DNA of 64,000 bases from Nonlabens marinus S1-08 (GCF_000831385.1 NZ_AP014548.1:2471779-2535778); one strand, 5' to 3'; shown: positions 8,937 through 19,156, counted from the stretch's first letter. Numbers and translations are program-made. Notes: generated by a model not told the origin, from the sequence alone.

Positions 8937-11546
8937 ATGAACTTAAATAAACTCACCATAAAATCGCAAGAGGCGTTGCAACAAGCACAGCAACTTGCAC
9001 AAGAATCTGGTCAACAGATGATTGAGAATGCGCACCTTTTCAAAGCGATGATGATGATTGATGAAAATGTGATGCCATTCATATTTAAAAAGCTGAATAT
9101 CAACTTGAATTTAGTAAATCAACTAATTGACAGTCAAATTGATTCCTTCCCCAAAGTAGAAGGTGGCGATGTACAATTCTCTAGAGAAACCTCTAGGGTC
9201 TTGAATAACGCCATATCGATTGCGACAAAAATGGATGATGAATACGTTTCCATGGAGCATCTACTTTTGAGTATTTTTGATGGTTCTTCCAGAACGGCTC
9301 AGATTCTTAAAGATCAAGGAATGAAAAAGAAGGATCTTCAGGCAGCCATTTCAGAGTTGCGTCAAGGAGATCGAGTGACTTCTCAAAGCGCAGAAGAAAC
9401 TTATAATAGCTTGAGTAAATATGCCAAAAACCTAAACGAACTGGCGGACAAAGGCAAGTTGGACCCTGTGATAGGTCGTGATGAAGAAATCCGCAGGATT
9501 CTACAGATTCTTTCTAGACGAACTAAAAATAACCCCATGCTCGTCGGTGAACCTGGAGTAGGTAAAACTGCTATTGTAGAAGGTTTAGCGCACCGTATCA
9601 TAGCAGGAGATATTCCTGAGAACTTAAAAAACAAACAAATATATTCCCTAGATATGGGAGCACTCATTGCAGGTGCTAAATATAAAGGCGAATTTGAAGA
9701 GCGTTTAAAAGCAGTTATCAAAGAGGTGACTTCTAGTGATGGCGATATTGTTCTATTTATTGATGAGATCCACACTCTTGTAGGTGCTGGAGGTGGTCAG
9801 GGCGCCATGGATGCGGCGAATATTTTGAAACCAGCGTTGGCCCGCGGTGAATTGAGAGCCATAGGAGCGACCACATTAGATGAATATCAAAAGTATTTTG
9901 AAAAAGACAAAGCTCTAGAACGTCGTTTTCAAAAAGTCCAAGTGAATGAACCTGACACAGAAAGTGCCATTTCTATTTTACGCGGTATCAAGGATAAGTA
10001 CGAGCACCATCATAAGGTGCGCATTAAGGACGATGCCATCATAGGAGCTGTAGAATTATCCCAACGCTATATTACCAGCAGGTTCCTACCAGATAAAGCC
10101 ATTGATTTAATGGATGAGGCAGCCTCAAAACTGCGCATGGAGATCAACTCCAAGCCAGAAGAATTAGACGTGCTTGATCGTAAAATCATGCAAATAGAAA
10201 TTGAAATAGAGGCCATAAAGAGAGAGAAGGACGAGGTAAAACTTAAATCCCTGCGCAATGATCTTGCAAACTTAAAAGAAGAGCGCAACGATCTTAATGC
10301 GCAATGGGAAAATGAAAAAGAGTTGGTGGACGGTATTCAAAATATCAAAACTGATATCGAAAACTATAAACTGGAAGCAGAAAGGGCAGAACGTGATGGA
10401 GACTACGGTAAAGTAGCCGAATTACGGTACGGTAAAATAAAGGAAAGCCAAGAGCAGCTTGAAAAGCTTCAACAAGAAGTAGGAAGTCTTGATAAAGGCA
10501 ATTCTCTAATTCAGGAAGAAGTGACTTATGATGACATTGCTGAAGTAGTAGCTAAATGGACTGGGATACCTGTAACAAAAATGCTGCAAAGCGAGCGTGA
10601 GAAGCTGTTGCGACTGGAAAATGAGTTGCACAAGCGAGTGGTGGGACAAGAAGAAGCTATTGTCGCTGTAAGTGATGCGGTACGTAGAAGCCGTGCTGGT
10701 CTGCAGGATCAGAAAAAACCTGTAGGATCCTTCTTATTTCTAGGAACAACCGGTGTAGGTAAAACGGAACTTGCCAAAGCGTTAGCTGAATATCTGTTTA
10801 ACGATGACAGTGCCATGACGCGCATCGATATGAGTGAATACCAGGAACGTCACAGTGTAAGCCGCCTAGTTGGTGCTCCTCCAGGATATGTGGGATATGA
10901 TGAAGGTGGACAGTTGACTGAAGCGGTGCGTCGCAAACCTTATTCGGTGATATTACTGGACGAGATTGAGAAAGCACATCCTGATACGTTTAATATCTTA
11001 TTGCAAGTGCTCGATGAAGGACGACTGACAGATAATAAAGGCCGTGTCGCCGACTTTAAAAATGCCATCATCATCATGACCTCAAACATGGGAGCAGATG
11101 TGATTCAAGAACTATTTGAAAAGGCTACAGGTGACCTGGAAAGCACGATGGAAGCAGCAAAAATTGAGGTTTTAGGTGCGCTCAAACAACGAGTTAGACC
11201 AGAATTCATAAACCGTATCGATGACATCGTCATGTTCACTCCACTGACACAGCAGGACATATTTAAAGTAGTTGAACTACAACTTAAAGGTGTGACTAAA
11301 ATGCTGGCTCAACAAGGAATCATTGTAGATACTACGAGCCAGGCTGTTGAACTTCTAGCTACTTTAGGTTTCGATCCACAGTATGGAGCACGACCGGTGA
11401 AGCGAGTGATACAGAAGCAGATTTTGAATGAGTTATCAAAGAAAATCTTAATGGCAGAGGTTTCTTCAGAAGACGTGATCTTGATCGATGCGTTTGAAGA
11501 CCAGATTGTTTTTAGAAATGAAAGCACTGTAGTGGATCTAGATTAA
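8937..11546 (+). CDS. clpB: ClpB disaggregase (Hsp100)
   Basis: 870-residue hexameric AAA+ chaperone that extracts polypeptides from aggregates together with DnaK (encoded at 30.4 kb). Domains in order are the Clp-N double repeat (1-150), AAA-1 with Walker A GEPGVGKT near residue 203, the coiled-coil middle domain (about 405-520, rich in Lys, Glu and Leu), AAA-2 with Walker A GTTGVGKT near 603, and the D2 small domain. Start ATG 8937 (MNLNKLTIKSQEAL) is preferred over a TTG nine codons earlier because homologues begin there. Divergent from ytxJ; the upstream region shares elements with that of dnaK. Confidence 0.98.
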   Translation: MNLNKLTIKSQEALQQAQQLAQESGQQMIENAHLFKAMMMIDENVMPFIFKKLNINLNLVNQLIDSQIDSFPKVEGGDVQFSRETSRVLNNAISIATKMDDEYVSMEHLLLSIFDGSSRTAQILKDQGMKKKDLQAAISELRQGDRVTSQSAEETYNSLSKYAKNLNELADKGKLDPVIGRDEEIRRILQILSRRTKNNPMLVGEPGVGKTAIVEGLAHRIIAGDIPENLKNKQIYSLDMGALIAGAKYKGEFEERLKAVIKEVTSSDGDIVLFIDEIHTLVGAGGGQGAMDAANILKPALARGELRAIGATTLDEYQKYFEKDKALERRFQKVQVNEPDTESAISILRGIKDKYEHHHKVRIKDDAIIGAVELSQRYITSRFLPDKAIDLMDEAASKLRMEINSKPEELDVLDRKIMQIEIEIEAIKREKDEVKLKSLRNDLANLKEERNDLNAQWENEKELVDGIQNIKTDIENYKLEAERAERDGDYGKVAELRYGKIKESQEQLEKLQQEVGSLDKGNSLIQEEVTYDDIAEVVAKWTGIPVTKMLQSEREKLLRLENELHKRVVGQEEAIVAVSDAVRRSRAGLQDQKKPVGSFLFLGTTGVGKTELAKALAEYLFNDDSAMTRIDMSEYQERHSVSRLVGAPPGYVGYDEGGQLTEAVRRKPYSVILLDEIEKAHPDTFNILLQVLDEGRLTDNKGRVADFKNAIIIMTSNMGADVIQELFEKATGDLESTMEAAKIEVLGALKQRVRPEFINRIDDIVMFTPLTQQDIFKVVELQLKGVTKMLAQQGIIVDTTSQAVELLATLGFDPQYGARPVKRVIQKQILNELSKKILMAEVSSEDVILIDAFEDQIVFRNESTVVDLD

Positions 11547-11566
11547 ATACTGATTTTGTAAAGTAG

Positions 11567-11586
11567 TTCGCTTTCGCGAAAGCGAA
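11567..11586. repeat. Dispersed palindrome copy 4 (perfect 20-mer)
   Basis: Perfect TTCGCTTTCGCGAAAGCGAA, 20 bp after the clpB stop and 18 bp before a separate terminator hairpin. Confidence 0.95.
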
Positions 11587-11604
11587 CTCTTCACAGCATA
11601 AAAA

Positions 11605-11636
11605 AAAGCCCATCTTAAACTAGTAGGATGGGCTTT
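11605..11636. terminator. Bidirectional terminator between clpB and the beta-helix gene
   Basis: Arms AAAGCCCATC (11605-11614) and GATGGGCTTT (11627-11636), A-run on the left and T-run on the right, between two convergent genes. Confidence 0.88.
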
Positions 11637-11657
11637 ATCTTGGCTAATAAACAAACG

Positions 11658-14600
11658 CTACTCGCGAATCAATTTCAAGCTATGAGATTGATTTCCTGCG
11701 TTAACTCGTACTATATATATACCAGTAGAAAGGTTTTCTAATTGCAATTGATTTGACCCAGTTTGTAAAGGGGCTTGTGCCACCATTTTCCCGGTCATAT
11801 CCATCACTTTATAAGAAGCTTTAACTACTAGTGAATTAGGAAGATCTAAGTTTACACCTCCATTTCTACTAGGGTTAGGATATAATCTCAACCCAGCAAG
11901 TGCCTGATTTACATAATCTGTAGACAATGTAGCCTGAGCTTCATAAGAACCTATATCACGAGAAGGACCAAACACGGGCTCTCCCCTTTGATCTGTCAAG
12001 TTGTTTCCTGGCTCTCCTGCATCCTGAGCTCTGGTTCCGTTCATCAAGGCGTGTGTGAATGTATTACCGCCATTATCCTGCAATGGGCCTAAAGAGGCAA
12101 ATGCAGGGGAAGCAGTTGAACCTTCAATATCAGTAGCCATTGCATCAAAAGAATTAGCATCATCAATCTCGATCAAGTTGTAACCGTCTGAGGCAATACC
12201 ACTAACGTTCACACTTGATGCTGCTGTATTTTCTGCAACCAGCGTGTTTTTGATTGTAAATGTTCCTGCAATAGAAGATAGACCTCCACCTGTACTGGTG
12301 GCATTATTGCGAGCTACAGTTACAATATCAAAAGTTGCACTCGTACCAGCATTAAATACTCCACCACCATTTACTGTGGATGAATTAGAGGAAATCGTTG
12401 ACGTTTCAACAATTAATGTACCGCCTTGATTTGAGATACCTCCACCATTGGACCCGTTGGCTGAATTGTTAGAAATGGTCGTATCATATACCTGAGTATC
12501 TCCACCATTTATGAATATTCCTCCACCACCATTGTCAACTGCAGTACCATTTGCCGAGTTACCGTCAATGGTAGAATTTGAAACAATCATCTGGCTCCCT
12601 GTCTGATTCCATAATGCGCCACCTTCTGCAGCAGCTGCGTTATTATTTATGGTACTCGTATTGATATTCACCACAGTCACACCTGAAATGTGCAACGCAC
12701 CTCCATTACCTGGCGCGGCAGTTCCTGCCGTTCCATTCACATCATTGCCAGAAATATCTGAGTTGTTCACATCTAAGGTTCCATTGATAATTTCAATGGC
12801 ACCACCAGCTCTATTAGCTGCATTTCCAGTGATGGTAGAATTCAAAATGGATACTGCACCGTCCGTACTTAACAATGCCCCACCAGAACCAGAAGCTCCA
12901 GTTGCTAAATTGTCAGTTATAGTTAATGCATCTATATTTAAAGTACCACCATTATTAAATAATGCTCCGCCACCATCATCAGCTCCTGCTCCAATTGCTG
13001 TATTGTTGGATAAAGCTACATTAGATAAACTCATGGTTCCTACGTTATTCCAGAACCCACCACCTTCAAGCGCTGCGCTATTTGAAGTTGAAGTTCCGCC
13101 TGTTACATTAACGATACCAGGGCCAGTGACATGGATTGCTCCACCATTACCAGGACCGCCATTAGCAGTGAACCCACCCATATCTAATCCTGCTGTGTTG
13201 CTAGTAAAGTTGACATTAGTGAGTGTGGAAGTTGTTGCTCCTAAGGACCAATCTTCCAAACCACCACCGGCACGACTCGCACGGTTATTAGATACCACTA
13301 CTGGAGAACCAGCCGTACCATTTATAGTCAGTGTCGTTCCTGTAGCCATAAGAATTCCTCCACCAGATCCTTGAACTCCAGATGCTAAATTAGCGTCGAT
13401 GGTAGTTCCCTCATTAATAATGACAGATCCAGTACCATCTTCAGCAAAGATTCCTCCACCTCCAACTATTTCTGGAGGCATTCCAGAAACGAAATCTCCT
13501 TGAGCATCATTATTTGTTATCATGGTTCCATTGATGGTAAGCACTCCTTGATTATTCCAAAGTCCTCCTCCTTCTTTCGCTGCGATATTTCCGCTAACGG
13601 TCCCGCCAGTAATTGTAACCGGTGCAGCTCCACTCACGTGAAGTCCACCTCCATTACCAGGTGCCCCTGCTCCTACTACAACTCCTGTAGTATTACCGTC
13701 TAGGGTCACATTTGTTAACGTCACACTAGAATCACCATTAGTTTCAATTCCACCACCGGCTCTATTGGACTCGTTTCCTGAAATCTCAGAATCTGTAGCG
13801 GTAAATGTACCGGCTGCATTTAGAACACCACCACCTGTAGATTGGGCTCCAGTAGCTTGATTGTTAGTCACTACAGTACTTTGTTCTAAAACTAGAGTTC
13901 CACCTTCATTGTAGATTCCACCACCACCAGAAGCACCAGCTACCGCTGTGTCAGATCCGGCTGCTGTATTTGCATTGATAGTAGCACCTGAAACAGTCAT
14001 GGTTCCGGATCCATTCCACAAACCACCGCCTTCATTTGCGGCATCGTTAGAAGAGAATTCACCACCAACTATGGCATTATTTCCAGGTCCAGTGACATGG
14101 ATAGCGCCACCATTCCCTGGGCCACCATTTGCTGTAAAAGTTCCCACCGATAAACCAGCTGTATTGCCCGTAAAATTTGTATTCGTAATAGAATTAGAAT
14201 TTGTGGCTAACGACCAATCTTCTAGACCACCACCAGCACGACTCGCACGGTTATTAGAGATCACTACTGGAGAGCCAGCTGTACCATTAATAGTCAGTGT
14301 CGTTCCAGTAGCCATAAGAATTCCTCCACCAGATCCTTGTGCTCCTGAGGCTAAGTTAGCGTCAATGGTAGTTCCTTCATTAATAATGACAGATCCAGCA
14401 CCATCTTCAGCAAAGATTCCTCCACCTCCAACTATTTCTGGAGGCATTCCAGCAACGAAATCTCCCTGAGCATCATTATTTGCTATCATGGTTCCGTTAA
14501 TGGTTAGCACTCCTTGGTTGTTCCAAAGTCCTCCTCCTTCTTTCGCTGCGATATTTCCGCTAACCGTACCACCTGTAATTGTAACCGGTGCAGCTCCACT

Positions 14601-16778
14601 CACGTGAAGTCCACCGCCATTACCAGGTGCGCCTGCTCCTACTACAACTCCTGTAATATTACCGTCTAGGGTCACATTTGACAAAGTCACACTGGAATCA
14701 CCATTAGTTTCAATACCACCACCGGCTCTATTGGACTCGTTTCCTGAAATCTCAGAATCTGTAGCTGTAAATGTACCGGCTGCATTTAGAACACCACCAC
14801 CTGTAGATTGGGCTCCTGTTGCTAGATTGTTAGTTACTGCAGTATTCTGCTCTAAAACTAGCGTTCCACCTTCATTGTAGATTCCACCACCACCAGAAGC
14901 ACCAGCTACCGCTGTGTCAGATCCGGCTGCTGTGTTTGAGTTGATAGTAACACCAGAAACGGTCATGGTTCCGGATCCATTCCACAATCCACCGCCTTCA
15001 TTTGCTGCTGTATTTGTGTTTACAGTACCACCATTGACATCAACAGACCCAGATCCACTCACGTGAAGTCCACCTCCATTTCCTGGCGCGCCTGCTCCTG
15101 TAATTACTCCTGTGCTATTTTCATTCAGCGTTACGTTAGTCAATGTTACAGAACTCGTACCATTAGTTTCAATACCACCACCGGCTCTATTGGATTCATT
15201 TCCTGAGATCTCAGAATCTGTAGCGGTAAAGGTACCGGCTGCATTAAGGATTCCACCACCAGTGGACTGTGCTCCTGTTGCTAGATTGTTAGTCACTAAG
15301 GTATTCTGCTCTAAAACTAGCGTTCCACCTTCATTATAGATTCCACCACCACCTGAAGCACCAGCTACTGCTGTATCAGATCCGGCTGCTGTGTTTGTGT
15401 TGATAGTAACACCAGAAACAGTCATGGTTCCTGATCCGTTCCACAGTCCACCGCCTTCATTTGCTGCTGTATTATTAGTTGCGCTACCTCCTGTAATAGT
15501 GTTACTTCCTGGCCCTGTTACATGGATTGCTCCACCATTGCCTGGGCCACCATTTGTTGAAAAACTTCCCACAGAAACTCCGGCGGAATTACCCGTAAAT
15601 TGAACATTGGTCAATGAATTAGTTGATGTATTCAAAGACCAGTCTTCTAAACCTCCACCTGCGCGGCTTGCTCTATTATTAGAAATTATGACAGGTTCTG
15701 CAACGGTTCCATTGATGGTGAGCCTAGTTCCTGTAGCCATTAATATACCACCACCTGATCCTTGAACTCCCGTAGCGATGTTGCCATCAATCAAAGTGCC
15801 TGAATTTATTACTACTGAACCTGAACCATCTTCAGCAAAAATACCGCCTCCTCCTACGATTTCTGGCGGTGTGCCTGCGACGAAAGAGCCTCTGGCATCA
15901 TTATTCCTGATAATACCTCCATTAATAGTGAGAACGCCCTGATTATTCCAGAGAGCACCACCTTCTTTACCTGCTATATTTTCTTGAAATAAAACATTTG
16001 TGAACGTGTAAGAACTGGAACCTGAAACGTGTAAAGCCCCTCCATTACCTGGGTTACTACCTGCGTTGTTTGCAGTAAAAGTTGCATTATCAATGGTTAT
16101 GGCCACTGCTGCATTTGCTAGGTCTTCAATTGCCCCTCCAGCTCGATTTGCCGTGTTATTTGTAAATGCGGCACTGTCAATGTCAAGAATACCGCCATTG
16201 CCATTAAGAATAGCACCACCACTACCTGAAGTTCCTGTCGCTGAATTCCCAGTAAACTCTGAATTTCCTGCAATAATTACTGTAGAACCACTGTTCCAAA
16301 GAGCACCACCCCCATTGCTAGCAGCTACTCCAGTAGCCGTATTGTTAATAAAATTTACATCAGACAAGTTCAATACTGTGGTCGTACCTGAAACCGCAAT
16401 GGCGCCGCCATTTGTAGCAGTACCATCTTGTAGAATTAAATCGTTCAAGTTTATAGAGCTAGCGACATTAGCACTTATATTGAAAATGCGACTGCTGTTA
16501 GTACCTGAAATCCTCGTACGAGTGCCGGCATTGTCCCCATTGATGGTAAAATTAATGAAGGAGTTAATGGCGATCTCACCCATTGTGACATTGATCGTTT
16601 GCCCTTGAATGCTGGGGTCAAAAGTAATTGTTCCACCGCTGCCGGTATCTGCAATTTCTTTTCTAAGTGTGCCGTCAGTGCCGTCGTCTACCGTCTTTGT
16701 AACAAGTTGTGCATTGACACAATTGATACCTAGTCCTAAGAATAACGCTACCAACGCGGGTAGAGTAAAGTTTTTCAT
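11658..16778 (-). CDS. Giant T9SS-secreted parallel beta-helix protein with internal repeats
   Basis: 1706 residues. A signal peptide (about 1-23, ending NCVNA) is followed by some 1550 residues of right-handed beta-helix / Pmp-like coils with endless GGGI, NNTA and GGAI(H/E) turns. The C-terminus is a type A T9SS sorting domain of about 75 residues (LRLYPNPSRNGG start, GIYIVRVNAG, KLIRE end). It should cross the outer membrane through the type IX system and be attached to or released from the cell surface. No catalytic residues stand out, so adhesin or polysaccharide binding is possible but unproven. Near-identical blocks recur 153 and 322 residues apart. Convergent with clpB. Confidence 0.88.
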   Translation of the reverse strand: MKNFTLPALVALFLGLGINCVNAQLVTKTVDDGTDGTLRKEIADTGSGGTITFDPSIQGQTINVTMGEIAINSFINFTINGDNAGTRTRISGTNSSRIFNISANVASSINLNDLILQDGTATNGGAIAVSGTTTVLNLSDVNFINNTATGVAASNGGGALWNSGSTVIIAGNSEFTGNSATGTSGSGGAILNGNGGILDIDSAAFTNNTANRAGGAIEDLANAAVAITIDNATFTANNAGSNPGNGGALHVSGSSSYTFTNVLFQENIAGKEGGALWNNQGVLTINGGIIRNNDARGSFVAGTPPEIVGGGGIFAEDGSGSVVINSGTLIDGNIATGVQGSGGGILMATGTRLTINGTVAEPVIISNNRASRAGGGLEDWSLNTSTNSLTNVQFTGNSAGVSVGSFSTNGGPGNGGAIHVTGPGSNTITGGSATNNTAANEGGGLWNGSGTMTVSGVTINTNTAAGSDTAVAGASGGGGIYNEGGTLVLEQNTLVTNNLATGAQSTGGGILNAAGTFTATDSEISGNESNRAGGGIETNGTSSVTLTNVTLNENSTGVITGAGAPGNGGGLHVSGSGSVDVNGGTVNTNTAANEGGGLWNGSGTMTVSGVTINSNTAAGSDTAVAGASGGGGIYNEGGTLVLEQNTAVTNNLATGAQSTGGGVLNAAGTFTATDSEISGNESNRAGGGIETNGDSSVTLSNVTLDGNITGVVVGAGAPGNGGGLHVSGAAPVTITGGTVSGNIAAKEGGGLWNNQGVLTINGTMIANNDAQGDFVAGMPPEIVGGGGIFAEDGAGSVIINEGTTIDANLASGAQGSGGGILMATGTTLTINGTAGSPVVISNNRASRAGGGLEDWSLATNSNSITNTNFTGNTAGLSVGTFTANGGPGNGGAIHVTGPGNNAIVGGEFSSNDAANEGGGLWNGSGTMTVSGATINANTAAGSDTAVAGASGGGGIYNEGGTLVLEQSTVVTNNQATGAQSTGGGVLNAAGTFTATDSEISGNESNRAGGGIETNGDSSVTLTNVTLDGNTTGVVVGAGAPGNGGGLHVSGAAPVTITGGTVSGNIAAKEGGGLWNNQGVLTINGTMITNNDAQGDFVSGMPPEIVGGGGIFAEDGTGSVIINEGTTIDANLASGVQGSGGGILMATGTTLTINGTAGSPVVVSNNRASRAGGGLEDWSLGATTSTLTNVNFTSNTAGLDMGGFTANGGPGNGGAIHVTGPGIVNVTGGTSTSNSAALEGGGFWNNVGTMSLSNVALSNNTAIGAGADDGGGALFNNGGTLNIDALTITDNLATGASGSGGALLSTDGAVSILNSTITGNAANRAGGAIEIINGTLDVNNSDISGNDVNGTAGTAAPGNGGALHISGVTVVNINTSTINNNAAAAEGGALWNQTGSQMIVSNSTIDGNSANGTAVDNGGGGIFINGGDTQVYDTTISNNSANGSNGGGISNQGGTLIVETSTISSNSSTVNGGGVFNAGTSATFDIVTVARNNATSTGGGLSSIAGTFTIKNTLVAENTAASSVNVSGIASDGYNLIEIDDANSFDAMATDIEGSTASPAFASLGPLQDNGGNTFTHALMNGTRAQDAGEPGNNLTDQRGEPVFGPSRDIGSYEAQATLSTDYVNQALAGLRLYPNPSRNGGVNLDLPNSLVVKASYKVMDMTGKMVAQAPLQTGSNQLQLENLSTGIYIVRVNAGNQSHSLKLIRE
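13441..15900 (-). repeat. Long in-frame repeats inside the beta-helix gene
   Basis: Matching blocks recur at exact multiples of three. The TCAGCAAAGATTCC block at 13441 recurs at 14407 (966 bp, 322 codons) and, more diverged, at 15832. The GAAGCACCAGCTAC block at 13930 recurs at 14896 (966 bp) and 15355 (459 bp, 153 codons). Sequence between copies is very similar at the DNA level, so the duplications look recent or are homogenised. Confidence 0.85.
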
Positions 16779-16800
16779 AATGATTTAGGTTTACATTAGT

Positions 16801-16820
16801 GATTAGAAATACTTCTAATC
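16801..16820. promoter_or_regulatory. Perfect inverted repeat upstream of the beta-helix gene
   Basis: GATTAGAA - 4 nt - TTCTAATC, 22 bp upstream of the beta-helix start codon. Could be an operator or a 5-prime leader hairpin; nothing more can be said from sequence. Confidence 0.4.
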
Positions 16821-17031
16821 TCGCTTAAATCTAGTTTAGTTTTTCACAATTCAACTTTGTAAACCTCTGTATTTTAAAGTTTTATGAAATATTTGTGAGA
16901 AAAATAGCGGTACGTAATTTGACTAGATTCAGTTTTCACAAAGAAGAAGATATTTTTTAGTTATCTGTTTTTCAACACTTTAAAAATCATCTTTTCGATG
17001 TTCTTTTCAAATTGCTGTCATGTGGCGGATT

Positions 17032-17051
17032 TACGCTTTCGCGAAAGCGAA
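17032..17051. repeat. Dispersed palindrome copy 5
   Basis: Perfect core at 17035-17048, one outer mismatch in the 20-mer. Lies about 80 bp upstream of the acyl-CoA ligase start, before its candidate promoter. Confidence 0.93.
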
Positions 17052-17084
17052 CTTGTTATCACTTGTGATATTCATAATAAGCCA

Positions 17085-17114
17085 TTTGCAAAATCAAGAT
17101 CTTTCCTTACTTTG
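17085..17114 (+). promoter_or_regulatory. Candidate promoter of the acyl-CoA ligase gene
   Basis: TTTG at 17085-17088, 18-bp spacer, TTACTTTG at 17107-17114 (one mismatch to TAnnTTTG), 19 bp before the ATG. Confidence 0.45.
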
Positions 17115-17133
17115 CAGTATACAATTATCTAAT

Positions 17134-18912
17134 ATGCAAATCAAAAGACTTTTTGACTTTCCATACTACCAACTGGAGAAGTATTCTAGAGCAGACGCTT
17201 TAGTCACGAAGAAAAATGGAACATGGGAGAAAACTTCTACTCAATCATTTGTAGATCAATCCAGAGCTATATCTAGGGGACTGCTGCACATGGGTGTCCA
17301 AAAAAACGATAAAATAGCTATCATTTCCACCAATAATAGAACGGAGTGGAACATTATGGACATCGGTATAATGCAAACTGGTGCTCAAGATGTGCCTGTG
17401 TACCCCACTATTTCTGAAGAGGAGTACGCTTATGTTCTCAATCATAGTGAGTCTAAATATGTGTTTGTTTCTGATCGGGAAGTTTACGATAAAGTAATGA
17501 TGATTAAGGATCAAGTGCCTTCCTTGATGGAAGTTTACAGTTTTGATACCATTGATGGTTGTCGTAATTGGGAAGAGGTAAAAGCTGCCGGTGCCTCAAA
17601 AGATAACGATGCTGAACTAGATGAGATCATGAAGTCGATTCATGAGGATGACTTGGCTACACTTATTTACACATCAGGAACCACTGGAAAACCTAAAGGT
17701 GTAATGCTGTCGCACAAAAATATTGCTAGCAATGCAATAAATTCTGAGACTCGCTTGCCTATTGAATTAGGACAGTCGAAAGCTTTAAGCTTCTTACCAG
17801 TATGTCACATTTATGAGCGAATGCTACAGTATTTGTACATCTACACTGGTAGCGGTATCTACTTTGCAGAGTCTTTAGAAACCATTTCAGAAAATCTCAA
17901 GGAAGTCCAACCTGAAGTGATGAGCGCTGTACCTCGCCTACTTGAAAAGGTATACGACAAGATTATTGCTAAGGGTGCTGATCTTGAAGGTGTCAAGAAG
18001 AAATTATTCTTCTGGGCTGTAGAATTGGGATTGGAATGGGAGCCATATGGTCAAAACGGCTGGTGGTATGAAACAAAGCTTAAGGTTGCTAAAAAACTCA
18101 TTTTCTCTAAATGGCAAGAAGCTTTAGGCGGTAATTTACGAGCCATAGCTAGTGGTAGCGCAGCATTACAGCCACGACTTGCGCGTGTATTTAACGCAGC
18201 TGGAGTTCCTGTAATGGAAGGGTACGGATTGACTGAAACCAGCCCTGTAATATCTGTAAATGATATGAGAGCTGGAGGTTTTAAAATAGGAACTGTCGGT
18301 AAACCCTTACCTGACACAGACGTAAAGATTGCTGAAGACGGTGAGATCCTAATCAATGGTCCTCAACGCATGATAGGGTACTATAAAGACAAAGAAAAAA
18401 CAGACGAAGTCATAAACAGTGAAGGTTACTTTCATACCAGCGATATAGGTGAAATTGACGCTGATGGTTTCCTTAAAATTACTGACCGTAAAAAGGAAAT
18501 GTTCAAAACTTCTGGCGGTAAATATGTGGCGCCACAGTTAATTGAAAACACGATGAAACAAAGCCGATTTATCGATCAAATTATGGTGATAGGCGAAGGG
18601 GAAAAGATGCCAGCCGCATTTATACAGCCTAACTTTGAGTTTCTAGAAGACTGGGCAAAGCGCAAGGGAATCTCCTATACAGATCATAAAGATTTGATCA
18701 GCAAGGATCAAGTCAAAGAACGTTACCAGAGAGAAGTTGAAACTCATAACGAAAAATTTGGCAAATGGGAACGGGTTAAAGTTTTTGAATTGACTCCAGA
18801 AGTTTGGACCATTGAAGATGAACTTCTCACTCCTACTATGAAATTAAAACGTAGAAATATTAAAGAAAAATATATTGATCTGTATAATAGGATCTATACT
18901 AATAAGATTTAA
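17134..18912 (+). CDS. Long-chain fatty-acid--CoA ligase (AMP-forming)
   Basis: 592 residues, ANL superfamily. Activates long-chain fatty acids to acyl-CoA through an acyl-adenylate, for beta-oxidation or lipid synthesis, at the cytosolic face of the membrane. The phosphate-binding loop YTSGTTGKPKG is near residues 177-187, the A5 motif GYGLTETSP near 360, and the C-terminal ITDRKKEMFKTSGGKYVAP hinge and Lys region near 450. Overall this is the FAA1-like (COG1022) form. Start ATG 17134 (MQIKRLFDFPYY) is preferred; reading further upstream would translate the palindrome and the promoter. Single gene with its own promoter and terminator. Confidence 0.93.
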   Translation: MQIKRLFDFPYYQLEKYSRADALVTKKNGTWEKTSTQSFVDQSRAISRGLLHMGVQKNDKIAIISTNNRTEWNIMDIGIMQTGAQDVPVYPTISEEEYAYVLNHSESKYVFVSDREVYDKVMMIKDQVPSLMEVYSFDTIDGCRNWEEVKAAGASKDNDAELDEIMKSIHEDDLATLIYTSGTTGKPKGVMLSHKNIASNAINSETRLPIELGQSKALSFLPVCHIYERMLQYLYIYTGSGIYFAESLETISENLKEVQPEVMSAVPRLLEKVYDKIIAKGADLEGVKKKLFFWAVELGLEWEPYGQNGWWYETKLKVAKKLIFSKWQEALGGNLRAIASGSAALQPRLARVFNAAGVPVMEGYGLTETSPVISVNDMRAGGFKIGTVGKPLPDTDVKIAEDGEILINGPQRMIGYYKDKEKTDEVINSEGYFHTSDIGEIDADGFLKITDRKKEMFKTSGGKYVAPQLIENTMKQSRFIDQIMVIGEGEKMPAAFIQPNFEFLEDWAKRKGISYTDHKDLISKDQVKERYQREVETHNEKFGKWERVKVFELTPEVWTIEDELLTPTMKLKRRNIKEKYIDLYNRIYTNKI

Positions 18913-18932
18913 TGTGACTTTTATTTCTCATC

Positions 18933-18959
18933 AAAAGCCTGCGATATCGCAGGCTTTTT
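18933..18959 (+). terminator. Terminator of the acyl-CoA ligase gene
   Basis: Perfect palindrome with arms AAAAGCCTGCGAT (18933-18945) and its complement (18946-18958), followed by T residues; works in both orientations. Confidence 0.88.
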
Positions 18960-19119
18960 GATTTATAAACTATGATTTTCAGTGAGTGGTTTCCTCTTTA
19001 AACATACCATTACAATCTACCATAGAATCAAGCTTAAAACGTTTTATATATTAACTTTTTGCTTCATCAAAAACTAATATATGCACGTGAGTATGAGCGC
19101 CAAAGACGCCCCAGCCTAG

Positions 19120-19149
19120 TTTGATTATCTAATATATACATTACCTTTG
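19120..19149 (+). promoter_or_regulatory. Consensus Bacteroidota promoter of the exonuclease/GIY-YIG gene
   Basis: TTTG at 19120-19123, 18-bp spacer, TACCTTTG at 19142-19149: both boxes match TTTG / TAnnTTTG exactly. It is the best promoter match seen in this window. Confidence 0.6.
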
Positions 19150-19156
19150 ATTCGTT

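Larger units (their letters stand above)
16779..17133. other. Intergenic region between divergent beta-helix and acyl-CoA ligase genes
   Basis: 355 bp, AT-rich, holding an inverted repeat, one palindrome copy and a candidate promoter, each listed separately. No gene is seen. Confidence 0.7.

Noticed and set aside
12649..13374. Long open frames on the plus strand opposite the beta-helix gene (also 13948-14469 and 16066-16608)
   Set aside because: They are Pro/Pro/Ala-rich mirror readings of the Gly-rich repeat gene; the minus-strand gene has a signal peptide and sorting domain and explains the sequence.
13441..15900. Regular repeats in the beta-helix gene as a CRISPR array
   Set aside because: Units are 459 or 966 bp, in frame and coding; there are no short repeats with unique spacers.
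17020..17133. Extended N-terminus of the acyl-CoA ligase from an upstream start
   Set aside because: It would translate the palindrome and the promoter; the family N-terminus fits the ATG at 17134.
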